Shown: one piece after another, positions 1-8,058 of the stretch
Layout: each line of letters opens with the position of its first letter
How positions within the stretch are numbered: position 1 is the first letter of the stretch
NCBI GenBank assembly: GCA_013153715.1
Contig: JAADDW010000006.1
Coordinates: forward strand, 1 to 60,290
Source of the DNA: Campylobacterota bacterium
GTDB lineage: Bacteria > Campylobacterota > Campylobacteria > Campylobacterales > Nitratiruptoraceae
Length of the DNA: 60,290 bases
Direction: 5' to 3'
Program-made: the position numbers and the translations under genes
The notes under the pieces: model-generated
The model's input: the letters and a program-made list of their open reading frames with translations, nothing else
Told to the model about the DNA's origin: nothing
Databases searched by the model: none

Positions 1-61
1 TTGGAACAAGATGGAGATAGAGATGTGGCCCAAGCCGCATCGGTCAAGAGAAAGGAGAGAG

Positions 62-409
62 ATGGAGAGTAGAGCCCTTCTGGAACGGGAGATTTTGGCC
101 CTCCACTTCAGCGGGAGTTACATTACCAACAGGGAACTCCAGAGAGTGGGGGAGAAGATAGGCCTGCAGGTGGACCTGACCGATAGGGAGCGGCTCCTCA
201 AGAACTTGATGGCAAAGGCCCGGGAGTCCCGGAAGGAGTCCCAGCTCTTTCTGGAGCTGGCCCGTCTCTTCGAGGAGCGGGTCGCCTCCTACCGGGCCCT
301 GAAGGAGCGGTACCCCGAAGCTGGAGATATTGTGGAGGAGTATATTGAGAAGAGCCGAAGGAGTGGGGCACGGCTCCGGAGAGAGGCCCAGGTGAGCGCC
401 TATGAGTAG
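62..409 (+). CDS. Small conserved-looking protein of unknown function upstream of an Mrp ATPase
   Basis: I do not recognise this 115-residue, highly charged and mostly helical protein. It has no signal peptide or membrane segment, and about a third of its residues are Arg, Lys, Glu or Asp. I placed the start at the ATG at 62 because GGAG lies 4 bases upstream. An in-frame ATG at 11 would add 17 residues, and the frame stays open to the window edge, so an even earlier start cannot be excluded. The 3' end overlaps the following Mrp-type gene by 8 bp, which points to translational coupling and perhaps a shared role. Coding status is likely, function unknown. Confidence 0.6.
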   Translation: MESRALLEREILALHFSGSYITNRELQRVGEKIGLQVDLTDRERLLKNLMAKARESRKESQLFLELARLFEERVASYRALKERYPEAGDIVEEYIEKSRRSGARLRREAQVSAYE

Positions 410-1445
410 AGAGATCTGGAGAGTTCTGGAACAGGTTCCCTATCCGAAGATAGGGAAGAGTATTACGGAGTTGGGAATTGTAGAGGGGATCCAACAGGAG
501 GGGAAGAGGGTGACCATTACCCTCAATATGGCCAACAGGGAGCTCTTTCCCATTGTGGAGGCGACAATAGTGGACCTCCTCAAAGGGTACGATGTGGAGG
601 TGAAGCTCAAGGAGAGGCGAAAAAAGAGTATCCACTACGGCTCCACAGCCAACCCCAATAACAGGGCTCCCTATGCCAAGAACATTATTGCCGTCACCAG
701 CGGGAAAGGGGGGGTCGGGAAGAGTACGGTGAGCACCAATCTTGCCATAGCTCTAGCCCAGAAAGGGTACAGGGTGGGGCTCCTCGACGCCGACCTCTAC
801 GGCCCCGACCTCCCTAGAATGGTGGGGGTAGCCCATGAACAACTGCGGTGGGGGGAGGGGGACAAGATCATTCCCAGCGAAAACTTCGGGATCAAGATTA
901 TGAGTGTCGGCCTCACAACTCCGACCCCCGATACCCCCCTGGTCTGGAGGAGCAGTGTGGCGGTGAGCGCCCTCATCCAGTTTCTGGAGGATGTGGAGTG
1001 GGGGGAGCTGGACTTCCTCGTTATCGATATGCCCCCCGGAACAGGGGATATTCAGCTCACAGTGGCCCAGGAACTCCCTATTACGGCGGGAGTTCTCGTG
1101 ACAACTCCCCAGATGGTGGCTGTCGATGATGTGAGTAGGGCCATTGTGATGTTCAAGGAGATAGGGGTCCCCATTGGAGGGCTCATCGAGAATATGAGCT
1201 ACTTCATCGCCCCCGATACGGGGAGACGGTACAACATCTTCGGAGAGGGAGGGGGGAGGGCCCTGGCGGAGCGGTACTCCATCCCCTTCCTCGGAGAGAT
1301 CCCCTTGGATATGGAGATACGGAGCCTCAGCGACCAGGGGAGACCCCCTGTCGCCCTGGGAGATGGGAGGCAGAAGGGGTACTACAGGGCCATTGTGGAT
1401 CGGCTCCTCCAGACGGTCCCCTTCACCCTCGATCCCCCCTCTTGA
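402..1445 (+). CDS. Mrp/NBP35-family P-loop ATPase, variant lacking the CxxC motif
   Basis: 347 residues. An N-terminal DUF59/MIP18-like domain (about 1-80) is followed by a deviant Walker A P-loop ATPase domain with [10 protein letters not shown] at about residue 99. [12 protein letters not shown] and [12 protein letters not shown] are the usual Mrp signatures. Mrp proteins (ApbC, NBP35) carry and transfer Fe-S clusters as dimers bridged by a CxxC motif. Here the expected site reads [18 protein letters not shown], with no cysteines. A second, canonical Mrp with CPSC lies at 31995-33110 on the minus strand. This copy may therefore have another cargo or no cluster at all. It overlaps the upstream small gene by 8 bp and converges with lpxD, overlapping it by 23 bp. 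The family call is sure, the role is not. Confidence 0.9.
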   Translation: MSREIWRVLEQVPYPKIGKSITELGIVEGIQQEGKRVTITLNMANRELFPIVEATIVDLLKGYDVEVKLKERRKKSIHYGSTANPNNRAPYAKNIIAVTSGKGGVGKSTVSTNLAIALAQKGYRVGLLDADLYGPDLPRMVGVAHEQLRWGEGDKIIPSENFGIKIMSVGLTTPTPDTPLVWRSSVAVSALIQFLEDVEWGELDFLVIDMPPGTGDIQLTVAQELPITAGVLVTTPQMVAVDDVSRAIVMFKEIGVPIGGLIENMSYFIAPDTGRRYNIFGEGGGRALAERYSIPFLGEIPLDMEIRSLSDQGRPPVALGDGRQKGYYRAIVDRLLQTVPFTLDPPS

Positions 1446-2385
1446 CCATGCGGGCCAGGAGGGCCTGGAGTTTGAGCCAGAGTCTGTGTTCCATAATGGG
1501 GAAACCTGCATAGGTCTTCCCCCCTTCCAGACTCTTTGTCACCCCTCCCCGGGCCGCTATTGTGGCGAAATCCCCTATCTTCAGGTGGCCCGCCGTGGCG
1601 CTCTGCCCCCCCATGACCACATTGCGCCCCAATGTTGTGGAGCCAGAGATACCGACGAGGGAGGCCATGAGAACATTCTCGCCGATCTCGCAGTTGTGGC
1701 CGATCTGGATCAGATTGTCCAACTTTGTCCCCCTCTTGATCAGCGTCGTACCGAAGACCGCCCGATCGATGGTGCAGTTGGCCCCGATCTCCACATCGTC
1801 TTCGACGACCACATTGCCGTTCTGGTAGATCTTGACATGGCGCCCATCTCTGGTGTGGGCAAATCCGTAGCCGTCACTGCCAATAACTGTCCCGGCGTGG
1901 ATGATACACCTCTTCCCGATCTGGCAGTTGTGGTAGATGGTTACATTGGGATAGATGGTGGTCCCCTCTCCGATGGTGACCCTGTCCCCGACAAAGGTAC
2001 CGGGCATGAGGGTCACTCCGTCGCCGATCTGGGCCCCGTGGCCGATATAGACATTGGGGCCGATGACCACATCTCTCCCGATGGTGGGGGGATCTCCCTC
2101 TTCGGTGAAGGGAGGGGTGGCGAAGAGTTCGGTGATGTAGGCCAAGGTGAGGTAGGGTTCCTCGCTGATGAGGGCACTGCTCCCCTTGGGGAGGTGGGGG
2201 AGGAACTCCTCCCTCATAATGACCCCCCCTGCCCGGGTCTCCTTGAGGGCCGAGAGGTACTTCCTGCTCTCCAGAAAGCTGAGGTGGCACTCAGAGGCCC
2301 TGGGAAGGGCCTCCAATCCGCAGATGGGCCGATCCTCTCCCACCAGTCGGAGACCGAACCGTTCCGCTATCTCACCAAGTCTCAT
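1423..2385 (-). CDS. lpxD: UDP-3-O-(3-hydroxyacyl)glucosamine N-acyltransferase LpxD
   Basis: 320 residues, the usual LpxD length. A short N-terminal uridine-binding domain is followed from about residue 100 by many left-handed parallel beta-helix hexapeptide repeats (for example [17 protein letters not shown]) and a helical C-terminus. The segment [18 protein letters not shown] carries the conserved catalytic-type histidine, and [12 protein letters not shown] follows. The enzyme adds the second N-linked acyl chain in lipid A synthesis in the cytoplasm, so the organism makes a lipid A outer membrane. The start ATG overlaps the ilvN stop by 4 bp (ATGA), so lpxD is the last gene of the ilvB-ilvN-lpxD unit. 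Its 3' end overlaps the convergent Mrp-type gene. Confidence 0.95.
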   Translation of the reverse strand: MRLGEIAERFGLRLVGEDRPICGLEALPRASECHLSFLESRKYLSALKETRAGGVIMREEFLPHLPKGSSALISEEPYLTLAYITELFATPPFTEEGDPPTIGRDVVIGPNVYIGHGAQIGDGVTLMPGTFVGDRVTIGEGTTIYPNVTIYHNCQIGKRCIIHAGTVIGSDGYGFAHTRDGRHVKIYQNGNVVVEDDVEIGANCTIDRAVFGTTLIKRGTKLDNLIQIGHNCEIGENVLMASLVGISGSTTLGRNVVMGGQSATAGHLKIGDFATIAARGGVTKSLEGGKTYAGFPIMEHRLWLKLQALLARMVKRGDRG

Positions 2386-2849
2386 CTCTCAATGGCCACC
2401 ACCCCGCTCCGGACAATCTCCTTGGGGTTGAACCGCTTGAGAGCCTCAATGAAGTTCCGGATCCTCTTGGGCTCGTCGGCGGCCATGATGATGGCCGTAT
2501 CCTTTCCAATATTGACAATGTTGCCGTTGTAGGCCCGACAGAGGGCCTCCACATCTGCCAGCCTCTCCTCCAGGGGGATCTTGGCCATGACCATCTCCTT
2601 CTCCACCAGCTCGCTATGTTCAATCACCTTGTAGACCGGAATCAGCTTGTGGAGCTGTTTGATGATCTGTTCGATGACCTGGGAATCCCCCTGGGTGACA
2701 ATGGTGAGTCGGGAGTAACTGCTCCCCGGAATTGGAGCCACCGTCAGACTCTCAATATTGTACCCCCTGGCGGCAAAGAGACCTGTAATACGGGTCAGAG
2801 CCCCATGTTCATTGAGGACGATAACCGATATAACTCTTCTCTCACCCAT
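2382..2849 (-). CDS. ilvN: Acetolactate synthase small (regulatory) subunit
   Basis: 155 residues. It begins with the classic ACT-domain opening [36 protein letters not shown] and has the family's C-terminal regulatory domain. It binds the catalytic subunit IlvB and confers valine feedback inhibition in branched-chain amino acid synthesis. I chose the ATG at 2849 because AAGGAT lies 5 bases upstream. The in-frame TTG at 2855 sits on top of that ribosome binding site. Only 2 bases separate it from the ilvB stop, and it overlaps lpxD by 4 bp. The symbol ilvH is equally used for this family. Confidence 0.95.
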   Translation of the reverse strand: MGERRVISVIVLNEHGALTRITGLFAARGYNIESLTVAPIPGSSYSRLTIVTQGDSQVIEQIIKQLHKLIPVYKVIEHSELVEKEMVMAKIPLEERLADVEALCRAYNGNIVNIGKDTAIIMAADEPKRIRNFIEALKRFNPKEIVRSGVVAIER

Positions 2850-2851
2850 TC

Positions 2852-4546
2852 TCAATCCTTGTACTCAAGTAGCATGTTGTAGAGGGTGCCCCCTGCAGGT
2901 ACCATAGGGAGTACATTCTCATACCGATCCACAATGACATCGATGAGGGCGACAACCCCTTTGCTCAAGGCGTCGTCAAGGGCCTTGTCAAACTCCTCCT
3001 TGGTCTTCACTCTGTATCCGACCCCTCCGAAGGCTTCGGCCACTCTGACAAAGTCTGGCTGGATAGAGAGATCTGTTTCGGCATACCGTTTGTCGTAGAA
3101 GAAGGTCTGCCACTGCCTCACCATTCCGAGGTAGCTGTTGTTGAGGATAATGTTGATGACCGGGAGTCTGTACTGGACAGCTGTAATGAGCTCCTGGATA
3201 TTCATGAGAATGGAGCCATCTCCGGTGAAGTTGACCACCACCTCATCTCCAACTCCCCGCTTCACACCTATGGCCGCTGGGAAACCGAACCCCATAGTTC
3301 CGAGGCCTCCGCTGGTAATGAACTCCCTCGGACGGGTGAAGGGGTAGAACTGGGCCGTCCACATCTGGTGTTGTCCCACATCTGTCGTAATTCGGGCCCT
3401 CCCCTTCAACTTCTGCCCCACCCTCTCAATGACCCACTGGGGTTTCAAGACCTCATCGCTATCCTTGTACTGGAGGGGGTGGAGCTCATCGTACCTCTTG
3501 AGGATCTCCCGCCACTTGGCGTACCGATCTGGGTCAATCTCCTTCTTGGCCAAGGGGAGGAGCTCCTGGAGGACAGCCTTCAGATCTCCGACGATGGGAT
3601 AGTTGACGGGAACCAACTTCCCAATACTGCTGGGGTCAATATCGATATGGATAACTTTGGCATATTTGGCGAACTCGGAGAGTTTCCCGGTCACCCTGTC
3701 ATCGAAACGGGGACCTAGGGCTATGAGGAGATCGGCTTCGCTCATAGCCATATTGGCGGCGTAGCTCCCATGCATCCCCACCATACCCAGAAGCTGGGGG
3801 TGGTCGTGGGGGAGGGTCCCCCGAGCCATGAGGGTCTCTACGGCCGGAATCTGGGTGGCATCTACCAGCTCCCGGACCAGATGGGCGCTGTTGGAGTGGA
3901 TAATCCCCCCTCCCAGATAGAAGATGGGCCGTGAGGCACTTTTGATAGCCTCGACGGCCTTCTTGATCTGCCGCACATTCCCTCTGATGGTCGGTTTGTA
4001 GGTTTCGAGCTTCACCTCCTTGGGATAGACAAATTCGGCCACCTCAGCAGTCACATCTTTCGGAATATCTATATGGACCGGGCCGGGTCTCCCGCTTCTG
4101 GCTATGTAGAAGGCTTCCGCCAGAATGCGGGGGAGTTCCCGGGCACTCTGGACAAGGTAGTTATGTTTCGTGCAGGGTCGGCTGATACCGACAGCATCGA
4201 TCTCTTGAAAGGCATCTGTCCCGATCATGGAGAGGGGAACCTGCCCACTGATGACCACCAGGGGGATAGAATCCATATAGGCTGTCGCCAACCCTGTAAC
4301 GGCGTTGGTGAAACCGGGTCCACTGGTAACAAAGGCGACCCCCACCTTTCCCGTCGCCCGGGCATAACCGTCGGCGGCGTGGACGGCGGCCTGCTCATGT
4401 CTCGTCAGAATGTGTTGGAAGTAGCGGTGTTTGTAGATCTCATCATAGACATTCATGATGGCTCCACCGGGGTAGCCGAAGACAACCTCGACCCCCTCCT
4501 CCCGCATAGCTTCGACAACCATCTGGGCGCCCCTCATCTTTGCCAT
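2852..4546 (-). CDS. ilvB: Acetolactate synthase large (catalytic) subunit
   Basis: 564 residues, full length for a thiamine-diphosphate-dependent acetohydroxyacid synthase. The N-terminal domain holds the catalytic Glu in RHEQAAVHAADGYARATGKVG. A central domain is followed by the C-terminal ThDP/Mg site with GDGSILMNIQEL and a downstream Asn pair (IILNNSYLG). The enzyme condenses two pyruvates, or pyruvate plus 2-oxobutyrate, to start valine/leucine and isoleucine synthesis. It heads the ilvB-ilvN-lpxD unit. GGAGGAGC precedes the ATG, and an AT-rich stretch with GATAAAAT about 35 bp upstream may hold the promoter. ilvA, which supplies 2-oxobutyrate, lies 1 kb upstream on the same strand. The symbol ilvI is a synonym in some genomes. 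Confidence 0.96.
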   Translation of the reverse strand: MAKMRGAQMVVEAMREEGVEVVFGYPGGAIMNVYDEIYKHRYFQHILTRHEQAAVHAADGYARATGKVGVAFVTSGPGFTNAVTGLATAYMDSIPLVVISGQVPLSMIGTDAFQEIDAVGISRPCTKHNYLVQSARELPRILAEAFYIARSGRPGPVHIDIPKDVTAEVAEFVYPKEVKLETYKPTIRGNVRQIKKAVEAIKSASRPIFYLGGGIIHSNSAHLVRELVDATQIPAVETLMARGTLPHDHPQLLGMVGMHGSYAANMAMSEADLLIALGPRFDDRVTGKLSEFAKYAKVIHIDIDPSSIGKLVPVNYPIVGDLKAVLQELLPLAKKEIDPDRYAKWREILKRYDELHPLQYKDSDEVLKPQWVIERVGQKLKGRARITTDVGQHQMWTAQFYPFTRPREFITSGGLGTMGFGFPAAIGVKRGVGDEVVVNFTGDGSILMNIQELITAVQYRLPVINIILNNSYLGMVRQWQTFFYDKRYAETDLSIQPDFVRVAEAFGGVGYRVKTKEEFDKALDDALSKGVVALIDVIVDRYENVLPMVPAGGTLYNMLLEYKD

Positions 4547-4595
4547 GTACAGCTCCTCGTTGCGAAGTTAATTGGAGTTATTTTATCCTAATTTT

Positions 4596-5519
4596 TCAAA
4601 TCGTGGTGAGAATTCGCTCCATACGGCGACACTCTTCGATGGCAAGTCCCTCCCGGACCCCTTCGTCAACCACCACCATCTGGGCATACCCACACTTTTC
4701 AAAGAGCTCCTCCAAGAGGACCAGACCGGCCAGGATCGCCTCCTCTCGTCCCGTCCCAACGAGCCTAGCCCGCTCCTCCTTGGAAAGGGCCAAGAGCTCC
4801 TTGTAGGCTCTGGCGATGTCGTTGCGATCAATCCTGGTCCCATCTACCTTCAACGGATCGTAGGTCCGGTATTCCAGCCCCAGTTTCAGGGCGGCTACCG
4901 TCGTCGGGGTTCCACCGGTGCCAACGAAGAGTTTGGGTTTGCCGAAAAATTCAAAAATATCGTGGCAGTATTCCCGGATCTCCCCCATCTTCCGCTTGAT
5001 TCCAAAATGGATCTCCTCCCTGCTCCTGTAGCGCTCGGCCACACTCAAAATCCCCAGGTCGAAACTCTTGGTCACCAGCTCTTGGCGGTGTTTGAGGATG
5101 ATCTCGGTGGAGCCCCCTCCAATATCGACCAGCAAGAACTTTTGAGGATCCAAGCCGACCCGTTCCAATCCGAAGGCGACCCCCTGGGCACTGTAATAGC
5201 TCTCAAGCTCGGGGGAGATGATCTCAATGAGAAAGCCACACAGCGCCTGGAGCTCCTCGATAGACTCCTTGCCATTCCGGGCCTTCCGAAAGGCTGCGGT
5301 GGCCACGGCAACCTTGGGATCTTTGGGATAGCGCTCCTTGATATTGCACAAGATCGTACCAACTTTTTTGAAGACCTCGGGGGAGATGGCCCCTCCCCCA
5401 TCGACCCCCCAACCGCTCCCCACGATCCACTCCATGCGCTCTTCAATCTCCAGATTGAGGCATTGGAGCCTGACGGCCCGCAAAGAGTTGGAGCCAATAT
5501 CGATGGCGACGATACCCAT
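4596..5519 (-). CDS. Ppx/GppA-family exopolyphosphatase / pppGpp phosphatase
   Basis: 307 residues of the ASKHA (actin-like) phosphatase fold. MGIVAIDIGSNSLRAVRLQ is the phosphate-1 motif, and VDIGGGSTEIIL with the following basic stretch is the phosphate-2 motif. The length matches the short, single-module Ppx/GppA proteins, which lack the C-terminal HD-like domain of E. coli Ppx. It hydrolyses inorganic polyphosphate and/or the pentaphosphate alarmone. Sequence alone does not tell which, so no symbol is given. Its ATG overlaps the ilvA stop by 1 base (TAATG), so the two are translationally coupled. Confidence 0.88.
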   Translation of the reverse strand: MGIVAIDIGSNSLRAVRLQCLNLEIEERMEWIVGSGWGVDGGGAISPEVFKKVGTILCNIKERYPKDPKVAVATAAFRKARNGKESIEELQALCGFLIEIISPELESYYSAQGVAFGLERVGLDPQKFLLVDIGGGSTEIILKHRQELVTKSFDLGILSVAERYRSREEIHFGIKRKMGEIREYCHDIFEFFGKPKLFVGTGGTPTTVAALKLGLEYRTYDPLKVDGTRIDRNDIARAYKELLALSKEERARLVGTGREEAILAGLVLLEELFEKCGYAQMVVVDEGVREGLAIEECRRMERILTTI

Positions 5520-6730
5520 TACCGCTCCTCATGGAAGCGGTAGCCGTGTTCCACCAGGAGGCGGCGAATCTCCTCCTGGTGCTCCCTCCCCTTGGTCTCC
5601 AAGGCGATGGAGACATTGGCATCTCCAAAGGCGAGGTGGGTCGATGTCCGATCGTAGCCGATGGAGACAATATTGGCGCTCACCCGGGCCAGGAGCTCTG
5701 TGAGCTTCATGAGGCTCCCGGGCTTGTCGATGAGGGTGACAATGAGCTTCATCTTCCTATAGCTCTTGATGAGCCCCTTCTCAATGATGACCGAGAGCAT
5801 GGTCACATCGATATTCCCTCCACTCAGGACAACGGCGATATTGGAGTCGGGGGGGAGATCGATCTTATCGTAGAGGAGGGCCGCTATTCCGACGGCCCCC
5901 GCTCCCTCCACCAGGAGCTTCTGGTTCTCCAGGAGGAAGAGGATACCGTCGGCGATCTCCTCATCGTCCACCTCCACAATCTCATCGACCGTCTCCAAGA
6001 TGATCTCCAAGGTCTTGGGTGAGGTGTCCCGGACAGCTATTCCGTCGGCGATTGTCCGGACCTCGGTGGTATCCACAGCCCGACCGAGGAGGAAGGAGTT
6101 CCGCATGGCCGGAGCGCCGGCGGCTGTCACTCCGATAACCCTGATTTTCGGGTCAATCTGTTTGACGGCACTGGCGATCCCCGCAATCAGCCCCCCTCCA
6201 CCGATGGGGACAATAATTCCGTCCAACTCCCTCCTCTCCCGGAGCATCTCCAAGGCGATGGTCCCCTGGCCGGCCATCACCTCCTCGTCGGCGAAGGGGT
6301 GGACAAAGCTCTTTCCCCTCTCCTCGGCCATCTGGGTGGCGTAGAGGTAGGCCTCGTCGTAGTTCTTTCCTGCCAGGACCACCTCGGCTCCATAGGCCTT
6401 GACCCCGTTGATCTTGGTGAGGGGGGTATTCTCGGGCATGACGATGGTCGCCTCCACATTGTAGTAGTGGGCGCTGAAGGCGACACCCTGGGCGTGGTTG
6501 CCTGCACTGGCCGCCACAACTCCCGCCTCCTTCTGGCTGTCGGTGAGGGTGGAGATCTTGTTGAAGGCACCCCTCAATTTGAAGGCCCCCGTCACCTGGA
6601 GGTTCTCCTTCTTCAGGAAGATATTCCTCCCTGTCCGCTTTGTCAGAAGGGGGGCGAAGGCAAAGGGGGTATTGACAGCTACCTTGGCCACCCTCTGGGC
6701 GGCCCTTTCAATCTGGGAGAGCGGAATCAT
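5519..6730 (-). CDS. ilvA: Threonine ammonia-lyase (biosynthetic threonine deaminase)
   Basis: 403 residues. The PLP lysine is in VTGAFKLRGAFNKI, and the serine/glycine loop SAGNHAQGVAFSA and the GGGGLIAGIA phosphate-binding loop are intact. A single C-terminal ACT-like domain (about 325-403) may sense an amino acid. The enzyme converts threonine to 2-oxobutyrate, the first isoleucine-specific step, and so feeds IlvBN encoded just downstream. The true start is the ATG at 6730, which overlaps the stop of the CoA-binding gene by 4 bp (ATGA). An upstream in-frame ATG at 6769 lies inside that gene and adds 13 unconserved residues. Confidence 0.95.
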   Translation of the reverse strand: MIPLSQIERAAQRVAKVAVNTPFAFAPLLTKRTGRNIFLKKENLQVTGAFKLRGAFNKISTLTDSQKEAGVVAASAGNHAQGVAFSAHYYNVEATIVMPENTPLTKINGVKAYGAEVVLAGKNYDEAYLYATQMAEERGKSFVHPFADEEVMAGQGTIALEMLRERRELDGIIVPIGGGGLIAGIASAVKQIDPKIRVIGVTAAGAPAMRNSFLLGRAVDTTEVRTIADGIAVRDTSPKTLEIILETVDEIVEVDDEEIADGILFLLENQKLLVEGAGAVGIAALLYDKIDLPPDSNIAVVLSGGNIDVTMLSVIIEKGLIKSYRKMKLIVTLIDKPGSLMKLTELLARVSANIVSIGYDRTSTHLAFGDANVSIALETKGREHQEEIRRLLVEHGYRFHEER

Positions 6731-7164
6731 TCTCCCCCCATGAGAGTACGGTGATCTACCATGGTACACCGGTTCTGGACCACCTTGAGCCCCGCCTCCC
6801 GAGCCATCCGGGCGGCCTCATCGTTGACAATCCCGACCTGGAACCAGACGACCCGCACATCACCCCTCCTAATGGCCGCCTCCACAATGGGAGGGAGGGC
6901 CGCCGGTTTCCGGAATATGTCGACCATATCGACCCTGAAGGGGATCTCCTCCAGACTCCTATAGACCTTCTCCCCGAGAATCTCCTCCCCTTTGGGATAG
7001 ACAGGGACAATCCGATACCCGACACTCTTCAGGTAGGAGGCGACTCTGTGGCTATCCTTCTGGGGATTGGGGGAGAGGCCGACGACGGCTATGGTCTCCA
7101 CCTCCTCCAGAATCTCCCTGATCTCATGGGGAGTGGCGTTGATCGTTGGAATGGGACACTCCAT
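6727..7164 (-). CDS. CoA-binding domain protein (YccU family)
   Basis: 145 residues, a single Rossmann-type CoA-binding domain. The N-terminal part has TIAVVGLSPNPQKDSHRVASYLKSVGYRIVPVYP, the typical nucleotide-binding start of the family, followed by VDMVDIFRKPAALPPIVEAAI. Homologues are small cytosolic proteins of uncertain function resembling the CoA-binding domain of succinyl-CoA synthetase alpha. The gene leads into ilvA with a 4-bp overlap, so it sits at the head of the ilvA-ppx run. Start ATG at 7164. The family is clear, the physiological role is not known. Confidence 0.88.
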   Translation of the reverse strand: MECPIPTINATPHEIREILEEVETIAVVGLSPNPQKDSHRVASYLKSVGYRIVPVYPKGEEILGEKVYRSLEEIPFRVDMVDIFRKPAALPPIVEAAIRRGDVRVVWFQVGIVNDEAARMAREAGLKVVQNRCTMVDHRTLMGGE

Positions 7165-7202
7165 ACTCTATCCTTACTTTTTGCTCGATTGTACCAAAAA
7201 AT

Positions 7203-7997
7203 CTATTGGACTCCCCTTTGTCCTGCGGAACAGTTCCTCGGAATGGTCCTCAACTTCTTGATGTAGGCGGCGAGAGCCCTGATCCGATTGACATCGGCCG
7301 GGTGGGTCGAGAGGAACTCCGGAACCTGCTGTTTGTTGGCCCGTCTCATCCTCTCCCAGAACCGGAGGGACTCCTCCGGATTGTAACAGGCCTTGTACAT
7401 GAGGTAGAGCCCCAGCTGGTCGGCCTCATACTCAAACTTCCTGCTGTAGGGGTAGAGTATCCCATACTGGGTCCCAACTCCATAGGCCAGATCGAAGAGG
7501 GGACCCCAGCTCTTCCCGCTGATCTGGAGCCCCTTGGCCAGAAGCTCTTTTCCCAAATTACCGACCATCGCCATGGAGACCCGCTCACTCCCGTGGCGGA
7601 GGAGGGCGTGGGCCACCTCATGGCCGATGACTGTGGCCAGCTGATCATCGTTCTCCACCAGCTTCAGGAGCCCTGTATAGACAAAGATCTTCCCTCCGGG
7701 GAGGCAGAAGGCGTTGACCTGGGGGGATTCGAGGACATAGAACTCCCACTTGTAGCCGGGGTGGAACTCCTGCTCCGCCACAGCCGCAATTCGGGAGGCT
7801 ACCCGTTTCACCATGGCGTTGTACCGAGGGTCCCGGGAGACCCGGGCCTTCTGGAGCACCTGGTCCCGGGCCTGGAGCCCCATCTGGATCTCCTGCTGGG
7901 GGGAGATTAGGAGGAGCTGGGGACGGTTGGTGTAGGGGTTCTTGGCACAGGCGAGGAAGAAGAGGAGAATGACCGGAAAGAGGAGAAACTTTCTCAT
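7203..7997 (-). CDS. M48-family metalloprotease, probable periplasmic lipoprotein
   Basis: 264 residues. The N-terminus MRKFLLFPVILLFFLACAKN is a lipoprotein signal peptide with a lipobox ending in Cys, so the protein is probably membrane-anchored in the periplasm. The zinc site HEVAH (in VIGHEVAHALLRHGSERVS) and the third-ligand region KFEYEADQLG are intact, as in BepA/YfgC-like and Oma1-like peptidases that act in outer-membrane quality control. I took the ATG at 7997, which has AGGTG 7 bases upstream; an ATG at 8000 is possible and one at 8015 unlikely. The gene follows feoB on the same strand, separated by a perfect hairpin at 8019-8050. Confidence 0.9.
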   Translation of the reverse strand: MRKFLLFPVILLFFLACAKNPYTNRPQLLLISPQQEIQMGLQARDQVLQKARVSRDPRYNAMVKRVASRIAAVAEQEFHPGYKWEFYVLESPQVNAFCLPGGKIFVYTGLLKLVENDDQLATVIGHEVAHALLRHGSERVSMAMVGNLGKELLAKGLQISGKSWGPLFDLAYGVGTQYGILYPYSRKFEYEADQLGLYLMYKACYNPEESLRFWERMRRANKQQVPEFLSTHPADVNRIRALAAYIKKLRTIPRNCSAGQRGVQ

Positions 7998-8018
7998 CAT
8001 ACCACACCTTTCCATTGG

Positions 8019-8050
8019 AATTACAGAAGCCGGAGCCGGCTTCTGTAATT
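8019..8050 (-). terminator. Perfect 15-bp inverted repeat between feoB and the M48 protease gene
   Basis: AATTACAGAAGCCGG at 8019-8033 is followed, after 2 bases, by its exact reverse complement at 8036-8050. In RNA this would form a very stable hairpin just 8 bases beyond the feoB stop. Neither side has a long U tract (only AATT ends), so it is not a textbook intrinsic terminator. It may end or stabilise the feoB transcript or be a protein-binding palindrome. Confidence 0.5.
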
Positions 8051-8058
8051 ATAACACC

